Shown piece by piece: positions 47,001 to 57,818 of a stretch of DNA of 64,000 bases. Below the pieces are notes generated by a model. It worked only from the letters and a program-made list of their open reading frames with translations, had not been told where the DNA came from and did not search any database. Within the stretch, counting starts at the first letter, position 1. Every line of letters begins with the position of its first letter. Both the position numbers and the translations under genes were made by a program. The stretch is from Parascedosporium putredinis (Eukaryota > Ascomycota > Sordariomycetes > Microascales > Microascaceae), in NCBI GenBank assembly GCA_949357655.1, contig CASHTG010000003.1:682001-746000 (forward strand), given 5' to 3'.

Positions 47001-50000
47001 GAAAGTTATTCCCCGGAAGAGATGGGCTTGAGCCAAAGATGCGTGGGCGTATTAGCTGGCAGCCATCACTGTCTCTTTGCAGTTTCGCGTCATCTTTGTC
47101 CTCCACCAGAGCCAGCCGCACCAACACACAGACACACACTGCAGGTCCCAAGCCCATGTCTAGAAACAGAGGAAAGCGGAGGTGCAAGGATCCCTCCCCA
47201 ACATCGGGAGGGATCACGGCCCATCCGACCACCTGGGGCCAATCATTATCCTTCAATAGTCAATGGAGGTGACTTGGCCTCGGAGAAGGAGGAACCATCT
47301 CCGCCGACCTTCCTCGAGAAAACCAGTCACTGAATAGGTCTTGGGAGGCGTGACATGATTATCGCTCAAAGGGTACCAAGGTTGGCTGAGAAAGGGTGCC
47401 TGCAAAGCTCCAAGTCCAAATCTCCAACCGCAAGGGATGGTTGGGATGTGCGCAGACGACCTGTTCCCTCTCGGTGGTTCCGCCCGTGCCTCACGCTAAA
47501 ATCCCAATGGATGCGCCCTGCCTCTCTGAGAGGAAGGGGCCACTGGGCCTGATAGGAAAACGTCATTGATCCTGCCTTTACTAGTCATCCCTGGGGCAAA
47601 TCCAGCAGCTGGCCATCACACGATGGGCAAACTATTACGCGAGTACTCTCGTGACTCAGCGAATGGCGTGGATGGAGGCTGGTTGGCGGAAGACTTGGCG
47701 GGGCAGCCACCCCAAAAGAGATCACCAGCAATGTGCCCTCCTTGGCTCATATTTCATTTCCGCTGCGGGATTGGCAGTGGTCGCCGGCGGAGTTGATCCC
47801 ACCAGTTCATTTGCCATTTCTTGAGGGAAAGATTGACGTTCGTACGGGCCCACTGAAGTTGACAGAGGGAGAAAAAAAAAAAGAGGAGTGATGGATTCCT
47901 GGTGGGCGAGCGATGGAACCCTCCCCTCCGTTCCAGCGCACTTGTGGGAAGGAGGCCTGTCAAGTTCGTTTTCGACCCCTGGAGAAGGAGAAGTTAAGAA
48001 CCCGGCCGCCGAGAATGGTAGACACAGGAGCGGGCTTGGCTCGTGGGTTTCGGTCAACCGGCATTTCGCAGAGGACGGACCCTCTGAGGTGGCCCTTTTC
48101 AACGGACAGTTGGATCGGCGGGAGCGGGCAAACAGCACAATCCCTCCCATGGCCGACTCGAAGAGATTGATGCAAAGTTCTCAGGGGCGGGCGCTAACTT
48201 GAAGTTGGGTCTGGTCCAAATTAGGACCAAAATGGCAGGTACTCGTGGAGCCAGGATGGATCTGGCAGGGACCCGCCTCTGGAGGGCCGATCGCCTCCCG
48301 TTGCTCCTTGTTCACTTTGTCTGTTGGGCGAGGCACCTGGTTCCTCTCATCATTGAAGCGTCGTGGAGTGTCTTGTCCGTAGAGTCCCGCATCGTTAGCG
48401 GCGAAATTCGGCCTGGGGGACCCGGTATACCAGAAGCCCCCTCCTGCATGAGCTGATAGCACGGAACAGCGCTTCAATTCATTCATTGTGCAAGGCATGA
48501 GCTGCCAGGTACTTTAAACTAGTCTCGAGCTTTGGTGAAACCCCCTATGCTCTGCAGCGGATAGCATTGCTACCCTACGACCAAGGCCAACACTACACTA
48601 GACGGATCTTGTGAAAAGCAAGCTCAGACTTCCTCCACCCCGTCTTCTTGCCCCACCAGCGTCGATAGTGCGCCCGTCATCTATCGATCGGTGTGCGGGC
48701 ACGATTCTCGCCTGTGCTTGTCACTTTGAGCATAATTGGGTAGGTATCCGCAGTTCGAACCCATTACGGTATGAGTGGCAGACCTGCAGTATCGGCTTAT
48801 TGAGCTTCATCGATACAATCACGATGATTTTCAAATTGATTTGGGGCAAGGTGCATTTCATCATCTTTGGGGAGAAGATACAATCTTAGACTTCCGTCTA
48901 TTTTCGTTCACCAGATTCGGGTCTCGGTAGGCTGGTTGCGCCGTCTCACTCCCGAATACATCTCTAATCTTTTTGTTCCTTCCATTCTTCTTCTGGATAT
49001 TATAATCCATGCGCATCCCGATGGCTCACTTTACTTTTCTTTTCCTCTCATGATGCATGCAGCATTCGAGACATTAGCACCAAGTGGCGACGCGCGCGGC
49101 ACGCAAAACACAAACAAGGTTGGGAGGAATACGCAATGCTAGACAATCGGAGGAGACGGAAGCTTGATGGTTGGGGTCGCGTGAATGAACATTTGAAGTC
49201 TTTATTGCAGCGGATCTGTTATCTTGCTCTTTAAATTGAAGAAGAGAAACCTTCTGCAGGTCCCAGTGCCGATGATTTGCCAGCAGGAAAATGTTCCAAA
49301 AAAAAAGATTGAACCCCCTTCGCGAAGATGAAAGGAGTCTCGCTTGTGTTCGGGGCTATTTCCAGGACGCTCCAACAAAGAGCATCCGCGCTAAGATGGC
49401 AAGACCTAGGCAGTTTGCTTTCCAAGAAAGAATACTGCAACATTGAATTGATATGTCGCTCAGGACGCACACACACCTATTACACCACACCTTCACACAC
49501 ACTTGCCAATCTCATCCCTTGTTTTTGCCCGCTCCTCAGCCCCCTTCAAGACTGTGGGGTGCGAGCCAGTCGCATGTCGGTTGAAATAACATGGGGGCGA
49601 GGAATTGTGGCCACTTCACTCGCAACTTGCAAGGGGAGGGATTAGTGTGTGTTTGTGCGTGCATGTGTCGACGTGCGGCTTGTATGACATGCACAATGGG
49701 AAAGGGGAAAGAGGAGGTTGACCCTTTTGCTCAGAATAACAATATTACGGAGCAATCCTAGTAGACTTCCAGACTGTTGGTCGATAAAATCCCGGGTTTT
49801 AATTACCCTTGCCGCTGACCGGCCGGCCGCCTGCTTATCGTCCATTCTTCGCGCGCGGGCCTTCTTTTGACCCCAGTTCCATGGCAGGTTGAGCCAGGAC
49901 CAGCACTCGGCCCAAGGCGGCTCACTCGGTCCAGGTCTGCCGCCTCTCCACCAGAGGATTGCCTCCTCCGAAGCATGATTAGTGCTTCCGACCGCCGTTG

Positions 50001-53000
50001 CAGAGCCCGCCTCTCACACACTCCAGACTCTCTGGCAGCTCTTTCGCCAACATTGCGAGAGGTGGCTTTGCTTTACTTCCCCCTTTTGACCTTCCCTGCA
50101 TGTGCCGAAATCGTGATACAATCAAAGTATACTTGGAGAGTCGCACACACACGGATGTCAAGTTTTACCACCTCCAATAAGCACTCGAGAGAGGAGACGG
50201 TGATGAAGTGGAGGGTGAGGAGAGAGTAGCAAATAGAAAGAAGACCTCGTACGTAAGCCTGCGTCGAATTTGCAGATTAATCCCCCAGGAGTTTGGGATT
50301 TGGCAGAGGAAGATCAATGCGTGTGGATCAAGTATTGTTGTACTGAGGTGGATGGATCAATGGAATCAAGGATCAATTGTCAATGAGTGTGCTGCTCGCT
50401 CCATCGTTATGGCTGCGTGCGGTTTCTATTAGTGCTGTTGTCATCTTCCAATTGCTGCCTCCCCATCCTGCGAGATCCTCCATCTTATCGGTCTTGGCCA
50501 ATCAGGTTCCCTAGAACACCTTCCCGATGCACGGTTGCATAATTATCCAGCCACTCACACTTCACAGCATTGGTGCCTATGCAAGCAAAACACCCGCTGC
50601 CCTCATTATGAGGCCAACGAGGAGAGACACAAGGAGAGGCGGGAGGGATGTGCAGATTTGATGGCACAGCCCAAGGCGGCATCAACGCTTGTTCATTGGC
50701 CTACGGCCTCTCCACCGCCAACACATCGGCGCCTTGTTCAACATGCATCGCCCCTCCAATTGGACAGAGAAAATGGGTAGTTGCTGATCTTGAGCAGGAA
50801 AACAAAGCACGGGGCGGAAAGAGAAGAATGCGACCTGCACGTACCATTCCCCTCCGACATCCGGAATGAAAACTACGAGACGAGGAAGGGAGCCGGCTGC
50901 GCCTTCCAAGGATCTATTAATGAGAGTGAAGTCCTTTGACGGGGGAGGGGGGCTAAACACTAAACACGGCAATTACCAAGTGCTCCAAGAGAGGTCTGCT
51001 TCTCCGTGTGCTACGAGTTCGAGGTTGTGATGTCCCGGGACGCTGGCTGGCTCGGCGAAAGCTGTGCTAGAAAGCAAATATTGCACTTGTTTGGCTTGCT
51101 TTTGGGGGTAAAAGGGTTAACAAAGGGAAGCACACAGGTTTGAGTGATCTCCGCCGGCGTGGGCGGCCCTGCTCGGAGACTGCAGATCCCATCATGGCTG
51201 ATGCGGTGCTTGGCCGTTTCCACTTTCCTCCCATGGACCCTCGCATCACTGATGCTCGTCGATCCCACGCCCTCACAAAACAGCCGCGATGCAACTTCTG
51301 CGACACCAGCTGAGCTCTTGGAGAGGGCTGGCGGGCAAGACCGAGCGACAAAGGAGCCTCCCGAACGTTATGTGCCGCACGAAAGTGAGGAAAGAAAAAA
51401 AAAGAAAGGCGGCGAGCGGGACGCCTTATGAAACTAAGCGGAATCTCAATATTTTCCATCCATTTCTATTGTTTCTATTTTCTGCGCCTTGCTTTTATGC
51501 GACCTGACTCAGAGCCTGATGCGTTCTTTAAAGAAAGCATATTACTAGATGGGCTCAAAGTAGAGCTTCAGCAAAGGCTATCTCTTCCGAGCCTTCCCGC
51601 TTCTTGTTTGCCTTGGCTTCTAGTTCTTCCACGTTTGTTCACACACCCGTACATCCAGCGGCGCAATTCACACAAAGTTGCTCTTTGATGGTGACTGTTT
51701 CGACAGCCGCGCACACCTCCAGGCTACAAATCTCAGTCGCGGAGCAATAATCTCGGTGCCTATGACGGCATTCCCTCGGGCGCCCCCACCAAGGCCTCCC
51801 TAACTTTACCGAGAAGGAAAATTAATGGGGCGGGTGAGGCGCCGAGATATGCTTTGCCTAAAGTCGGTTCATGAGAGAGCATGATTTCGTCGCCTATCGA
51901 TAGCAATCGACAGAATTCCATCCTGGCCAGTGTGATATCCAACAAGGAGCGCCTGAGATAAGCACAAAGAACCGGGGAGGAGCAGGCGGGAAAGTGTGTT
52001 CTGGGGGCATTGATGACACACTCCACGGCTAGCCGCTTCAGCAGAAACTCTGGCAGCGTACCAGTCTTCGCAGAGTTGAAGTTTATGGGTCATGCTCACA
52101 GCGGGCTGGGTGGTTTGCTTTTCCTCGACCCTCGCCCCCTGTCTTTTGTGGTGAGGTTGCTTCGACTTCCATGGAGTCTTCCATGAGCCATGGGTCACGG
52201 ATTATTGGAATCCCCAATTAAAACAGCCTTGACAAGAGAAGCCCGCGGTAGTTCCCACAAAAATAGATTCAAAGCAACCCGACGTCGCTTTGGGGACAAC
52301 CGATCGCTTTCACAATTTTAACGGATGCCAGATGAGCAAGAGGGCGGCGCCTTGGCTTTGGCTTGACACTGTCAACCGGCCGGTGTATTGTGAAAATTGA
52401 TCTTTAGGGTGGTGGTTAGTTCAGGCAAAAGGACTGATCTCGATGGGACTGGGAATTGGACAGGCTCGGACATCTGAGAATCGGGCGAGCTTGAAGCGAA
52501 TGGTAGTGCATGGCATTGGCGTGGGATGGCCGGATATGCGTTCCATCTTTTTCACTATTATCTGCACTTCGCCGCCTCAATTAGGACTGGTCCGGTGGTG
52601 TCAAGAACCCAAGAAAGCCACGCAACACGAGTAGCCGGAGAGGAAAAGATAGCGTGGGCAGTGCCTAGCTAGACCCTCATATTTTAGTGGGTTGGTCCCT
52701 CCCCTTGGTCGTGCGTGGGTGTGCTTGTGTGTGTGTGCGTGCGCGTCCTTGAGCACGGCCAGTGATGGAGACAGAGACATCTTGCCACACCACCAAGAGA
52801 GCAGCTTGAAAAGAGGGCGGACTTGCTGGGTCATTTGTGGAGACTGTCACTTTTCCGAACATCGACACTCGTTTCGCCCAGTGGCCTGAGGGGCCTGCCT
52901 ACCGCGGTGTGTGGGTTGATAAATGGCGTTAGTGTGCAGTCATGCTGGTGCAAGATGTGCTGCCTTGTGGTTTGGCTGGTGTCTCATGGCTGGTAAAGCC

Positions 53001-53514
53001 TGTGTCGCTCATGCCTGGGATGGGGAAACTGGGATAGTGGGAGGCCAATCGCCCTTGGGAGGAGGGTGACCCGGATGCAGTCCATTCACAGAGATTCACG
53101 GCATAGGTCTCTCCCCACCCAAGCTCGAGTGGCGGAAATAGAACATTTGAAGGCCTTCGACGATTCCCACTGTTTTGAATCAACGCCCTAGTCAAAGAGA
53201 AAAGAGAAAAACGGGGGTTTCTCTTGAATGACACGTCGAGGTGAGCACTGAGAGCGGAGTGAAGAGAAGGTGAGACGGTTATCGACTCCCGTCTTGTGGA
53301 TGGCACATATGCTGAGGTACACGGTACGCAGTTGCACACTGCGAAACAACCTCAGTTTTGGAGCATCGCACCAGTCAGGATGGAGGCCTACTTTGTATCC
53401 TTGACCTGGGCTTGATGCAGAAACTGGGCATGCCCACTCAGGGCCGCACGCTGAGCAGCTCGACTCTGTCTCCCCTGCTCAAACAGACACTCAGACAGGC
53501 GGAGGTGTCTCCCA

Positions 53515-53602
53515 CCCTCGCCTTCACCCTCGCCTTCACCCTCGCCTTCGCCTTCGCATTTGCTAACCCACTCCTACTCCCACTCCCATTCCCACTCCCA
53601 CG
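53515..53602. repeat. Pyrimidine tandem repeats upstream of the Ran1-type kinase
   Basis: About three copies of a 12-bp unit CCTCGCCTTCAC, then CCCACT-type hexamers to 53602. It lies about 1.1-1.2 kb upstream of the kinase start. Confidence 0.85.
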
Positions 53603-54737
53603 CCTCCTTCCAAGAATTCCACACCCCCATATTGGACCACGGCCCCACCCCACCTCCACTCCCAAACTCAAACAAAAAAGAAAAAGAAAATAAACAGGCG
53701 CAGCTTATTATTTCGAGAAATAGATACTTCATTAGTGCATGAGCTGACCCACTCACACTGACAAGGGTCATGGATTGAGCTCATGGGGGTGGGGAAAGGA
53801 GCATCACAACATCACGACCCTTTCCCACCCCAATGAACTACAACATGGATGGTCGGGGCCACTATCGTTGTGGTCGCGGTCGCAGTCGTAGTCACAATCG
53901 TACGCCTGACTTGCCTTACTTTGTAGTGGTGTACCCATGTACACGCCGCTCCGTATTCTGTACCCGCTCTCACGACGAAGCACGCTACACACTGCCCTTG
54001 GCGCCACTCGCCCTCGGGTTACGAAGTACTCCGTACCTTCTCCACCCTCTCCGTGCACCCTTTCCGAAGCCACCGTTGGACTCTGTCTCTATATGCTCGC
54101 CTCATTTTTGACTCCCAAGGCAATGGTTGGTTTATTACCCATCGAGACCCATCTCAAAGCTCCCAACCTCACCTCTCTCATATCTTCACCTTTCCACCTC
54201 GACCACGCTCATTTCACTTTTCCTCCTCTCCGCCTTCCCCGTTCTCTTGACTGAGAAGCTCCAATCCATGGGAATACCTTCCTTGTCCTAATCACCGTCG
54301 TCCTTTCCTCTTTCCTTAATCCGGTCTGACGGCCCTGTTCAACCTCTCAGCTCTTCTCCCCTCCGGCCTCTTCATCTCGCCCACGACTTACACGATATCA
54401 TCCAGGAACCACCAAACCCTCCCGGAACTAATTCTCTTTCTCTTCTTTTCTCACGTCTTTCCTTGTCTCTCCATCTTGGCCGTTTGAGGACCCCAAAGGA
54501 CCCCGACGGACTGGTCTAACTTTGCTTGCCTGGTCCTTGCACCTATTCCAGCCCGTGGTCCAATTCGACATATCCGGAAGAAAAGCAGGACTCTGTTTTC
54601 TTTTTCTGTCGTCTTTCCTTGTGCGCGTTGGGTCTCTTTGCTTCTCCGGTCCCGAGATATTCCATCTTAGGACCCTTGCCAGTCTAGGACCTTCGCCCTT
54701 TCAACAACCAACATCTCTCTCGCCAGTAACATGCAGC
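53603..54737 (+). promoter_or_regulatory. Promoter and long leader of the Ran1-type kinase
   Basis: About 1.1 kb ahead of the kinase ATG with no supported gene. From about 54170 the plus strand is strongly pyrimidine-rich, as in many fungal leaders. A second ATG in another frame at 54731 overlaps the chosen start at 54738. Confidence 0.45.
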
Positions 54738-56284
54738 ATGCCGCAGCTTTCGACTATCCCACCCCCTGCCTCGCCAACAGCTTTCGACCATCCCAGGTGC
54801 CACATCCAACATGTTCAACAGCCATTCCAAGGACGATCTCTGCCGCTAGCCCCCGAGGAGCGGTTGGGAATGATTCTTGAAGGCAAGCTCCAGCTGACCA
54901 AGGTTTTGGGCACCGGTGCCTACGGAGTTGTTTATGGTGCCGTCGATATCAACACCAGGGTCCAGTATGCCGTGAAGTGTTTGAGCAAGTTCAACGCCGA
55001 TGGAACCCCTTGACCGCCGGCAAACCGCTTTCCAGAGGCGCGAGATTCGACTCCACTACGAGGCATCTGAACATCCCAACGTGGTCTCCATGCTCAGGAT
55101 CGTGGACCGCCCAGACTGCATCTATGTTGTTTTGGAGTATTGCCCCGAAGGCGATCTCTTTTACAACATCACCGAGTGCGGACAGTACGTTGGCAAGGAT
55201 GAGCTTTCCAAGCGAGTCTTCCTCCAAATCCTGGACGCCGTCGAGCACTGCCACAACCGGGGAATCTACCATAGGGACCTGAAGCCCGAGAACATCCTGG
55301 TCACCGACAACGGCGAGACGGTCAAGCTTGCCGACTTTGGACTTGCGACTTCTGCCCCCGTTCGGACGACTACGGATGTGGATCAACCTTCTACATGAGC
55401 CCAGGTAGGATTCGCTCACTCGCCCTCTGTATCCGACTAGATAACTAACAAGTTGGTTTTTAGAGTGTCTGGACCCGTCTGCGAAGAGGCCCTACTACCT
55501 CTGTGCGCCAAACGACGTCTGGAGCCTTGGTGTCATCTTGGTTAACCTAACTTGTGGCCGCAACCCCTGGAAGCAGGCTTCTGTTGAGGATTCCACATAC
55601 CGGGCTTTTGCCAGGAACCCTGACTTCTTGAAGGCTATCCTTCCCCTCACGGACGAGCTTAACGACGTCTTGCGAAGGATCTTCTCCCAGAACCCCGACC
55701 AGCGAATCACGCTCCCCGAGCTCCGCGAGCGAGTTCTTGCTTGCTCAAGCTTTACGATCCCGGCTGTTCCCGCCAATGTGCAAACGCCACCCAGGTCTCC
55801 CGAACCTATTCAATACGTTGACTATGATGAGGACGCCATCATCGACGATGCCGATTACGATGCTCCTCTTTCTCCCGCCTCGACCGATTCCCTCTCCGAC
55901 GAAGGTTCCCTCACCTCCAGCGTAGAAAGCGTGGAGGATTTGGAGGATGCTTTCATGGAGGAACAACACATGCCCACCCAGCCCGCTACTCTCTTCGACG
56001 CCCAAGAACCGACCATGGTCATGTTCCCTAACCAGGAGTATGTACCTCACGCCTACACGGGACCCGTGCCGGTCTCGGTCCCAATCCAGGAACCGATGCC
56101 GATGCATCACGTATCAGCTGCGCCCATTCCCATCACCGCACCAGTTCAGGTTCCCAACTGCGCCCCCAAGGCCGCCTCAACCTTCTGGTGGTGGGATGTG
56201 ATGAAGTATGCCCAGCCGGTACTGCAACCGCATGTGCCCTTCCATCAACAGGTCCCACTCTTTGCTGCTCTCCAGGGATATTGA
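54738..56284 (+). CDS. ran1: Ran1/Pat1-family serine/threonine protein kinase
   Basis: Protein kinase of the Ran1 (Pat1) group, which in fission yeast restrains mating and meiosis; the role in this fungus is inferred only. Kinase features in order: Gly-rich loop GTGAYGVVY near residue 58, YAVK lysine near residue 80, QRREIRLHYEASEHPNVVSM, EYCPEGDLFYNITE, catalytic HRDLKPENILV, ADFGLA, and after the intron ECLDPSAKRPYYLCAPNDVW. An acidic, Pro-rich tail ends with FWWWDVMKYAQPV. Exon 1 is 54738-55404, the intron 55405-55463 (59 nt, phase 1, branch CTAAC), exon 2 55464-56284. Frame moves occur at the C4 run 55006-55009 (two lost C or one extra) and the C5 run 55355-55359 (one lost C). Correction gives about 495-496 aa. 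The start could instead be the ATG at 54731 with another frame move. Confidence 0.92.
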
Positions 56285-57578
56285 GCGTAGCATAGCAACC
56301 GATCTGTCGACACGCCTTTCTTCTAAGGCTTAAAACGTTCTGAGGACCTCGCAGGTCCTCAGTCTCTTTCGCTTTCGCCCCTTGCTCCGGCGAATGCAAC
56401 CAAATATACGTTACATCATTTCAACGCCTAGCCATGCCCTTTGGCGAGCTCGACCGAATGATGAGGAATACTCTCAAAAATAACCGACCCGCTGGCTCTG
56501 GTCTGCTAACGGCAGGTACCAACGTCTGCTTAAACAAGCTGCTTCATTACCCATTTCTTATGTTTATTTCTGCCTTGGAAAAGCGTGGAGTTCTTTCTTT
56601 ATCGGAGGCGGTGACAGGATTTTCTTGAGTGTGTTAAGGACAAAGGGAAAGCATCAGGTTGGCGCATTTTGACACGGAACAAGGCGATACACTTTGGGTG
56701 GAGTTTCTTCTTTCCTTCAACTTTCTTTCTCTTTTTCCAACCCCTTTTCATCTTTCCTTTCTTTAGCACGTTGTTCTCTTCATGAAACGATGGATGGTTG
56801 AGACGAGATATGCTTGCGGTTTTTTATTGTTTTTTTAATTGCCAATGTTCGCCTCGAGTCATCGCCAGAGAGATGTTTTGGCGGGACTCGAGGTTTGGGC
56901 TGTTCACTTCCACATTTCTCCCCTTCCTCTTCAAATGACGGCACACTTTCTTTATCTGTGCTCTCATAAAATCAACTGATATACTTTCCTGTTCAGAGGA
57001 TGTTCGATTACGGAGTGAATATGAAGATATTTGGAAGTGGCATTTCACAGAATTTTGCAATACTTAGTTAGTCTAGAAAGCTTGGGTTCAGACCCAACCG
57101 CTGTTTAGCTCAAGGTTTGGAGATGGACATCATTTCCACCTTGAGCTTAACTCAATACAAAAGAGATGGTTTATTTTCTCTTATGATTCTCGCCTCCATC
57201 CCCGCGCGCACCTTGAAACGCTTCTCAAGCTCAACACTCCACAAACAGCCGAAGAAGACATCCCCTCCGCTCACAGGGACCATTCGTCCGCAACTCATCA
57301 GCCATGGGATGAGCAGGGAGCAAGTTCCATGGTTGCCACACCTAGTGATTCCCAGAAGCCACAAAGTGAGCGGAAGGGGTGTGGACAGGGAGCGCCCGCG
57401 AGTAGCCAGGTTTGGTTAGGCCAAGCCCTTGAATGGCATGGCTCTCTAGGTGCATTGGAACTGCACATGTTATCATCATCTGTTTCTTGATGTGACCGAG
57501 AGGGAAGGGCTTGGAGTTGCAGGACTGGTCGCAACTGCAACCTCAGCATCGGCCTCATTCGAGAGGCGACAATAAGTA
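56285..57578. other. 3' region of the Ran1-type kinase and flank
   Basis: No gene seen. It holds a perfect hairpin 56 nt after the stop codon and pyrimidine-rich DNA at 56700-56770. Confidence 0.5.
56340..56362 (+). promoter_or_regulatory. Perfect stem-loop in kinase 3' untranslated region
   Basis: CTGAGGACCT (56340-56349), loop CGC, then the exact complement AGGTCCTCAG (56353-56362). It starts 56 nt after the stop codon, so it is very likely transcribed. A role in mRNA decay, localisation or 3'-end formation is possible but unproven. Confidence 0.6.
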
Positions 57579-57818
57579 TCACCTACTTTGTACCTCAGTC
57601 TTCCAAGGGGGTGTGAAGACTCGTCCGCTGAGCAGGGCGATCGATGAGATGGGCGAGGGAAAAGAAAAGTAGACTTTCACCCAGGGCCTGGTCTCGTCCC
57701 ATCGTTCCTCGTACCCGTTTCTCTGGTTAGCCTTGTTGCCCTCGGTATCAGTGGAGGTGATAATGAGGCGAGAGCAGACAGGGCGCCGAGAACAGGGCTT
57801 GCCGTCAGTCTTGAACAA
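57579..57818 (-). CDS. Possible small unassigned ORF with coding-like codon use
   Basis: I do not recognise this protein. The open frame gives about 79 residues including SRLIITSTDTEGNKANQRNG and ERWDETRPWVK. Its codons are biased to C and G endings like the real genes here, unlike most open frames in the desert. Directly upstream in the same frame is an ATG at 57842 in a good context (GCCGCCAAGATG), but a TGA follows after seven codons. Behind that lies AT-rich DNA with a TATA-like TATAAATA. It may be a small gene with a sequence error, a fragment, or chance. Confidence 0.25.
   Translation of the reverse strand: MFKTDGKPCSRRPVCSRLIITSTDTEGNKANQRNGYEERWDETRPWVKVYFSFPSPISSIALLSGRVFTPPWKTEVQSR

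Larger units (their letters stand above)
41699..53514. other. Gene desert part 4
   Basis: No gene recognised. The open frame 42189-42647 has fairly balanced composition but no similarity I can name. AT-rich DNA stands out at 45840-45945. TG-rich tracts lie at 49650-49680 and 52715-52746. Confidence 0.5.

Noticed and set aside
20751..54737. Transposon or retroelement island
   Set aside because: I looked for reverse-transcriptase, integrase and transposase motifs and long terminal repeats and saw none; a repeat-library search could still find decayed copies.
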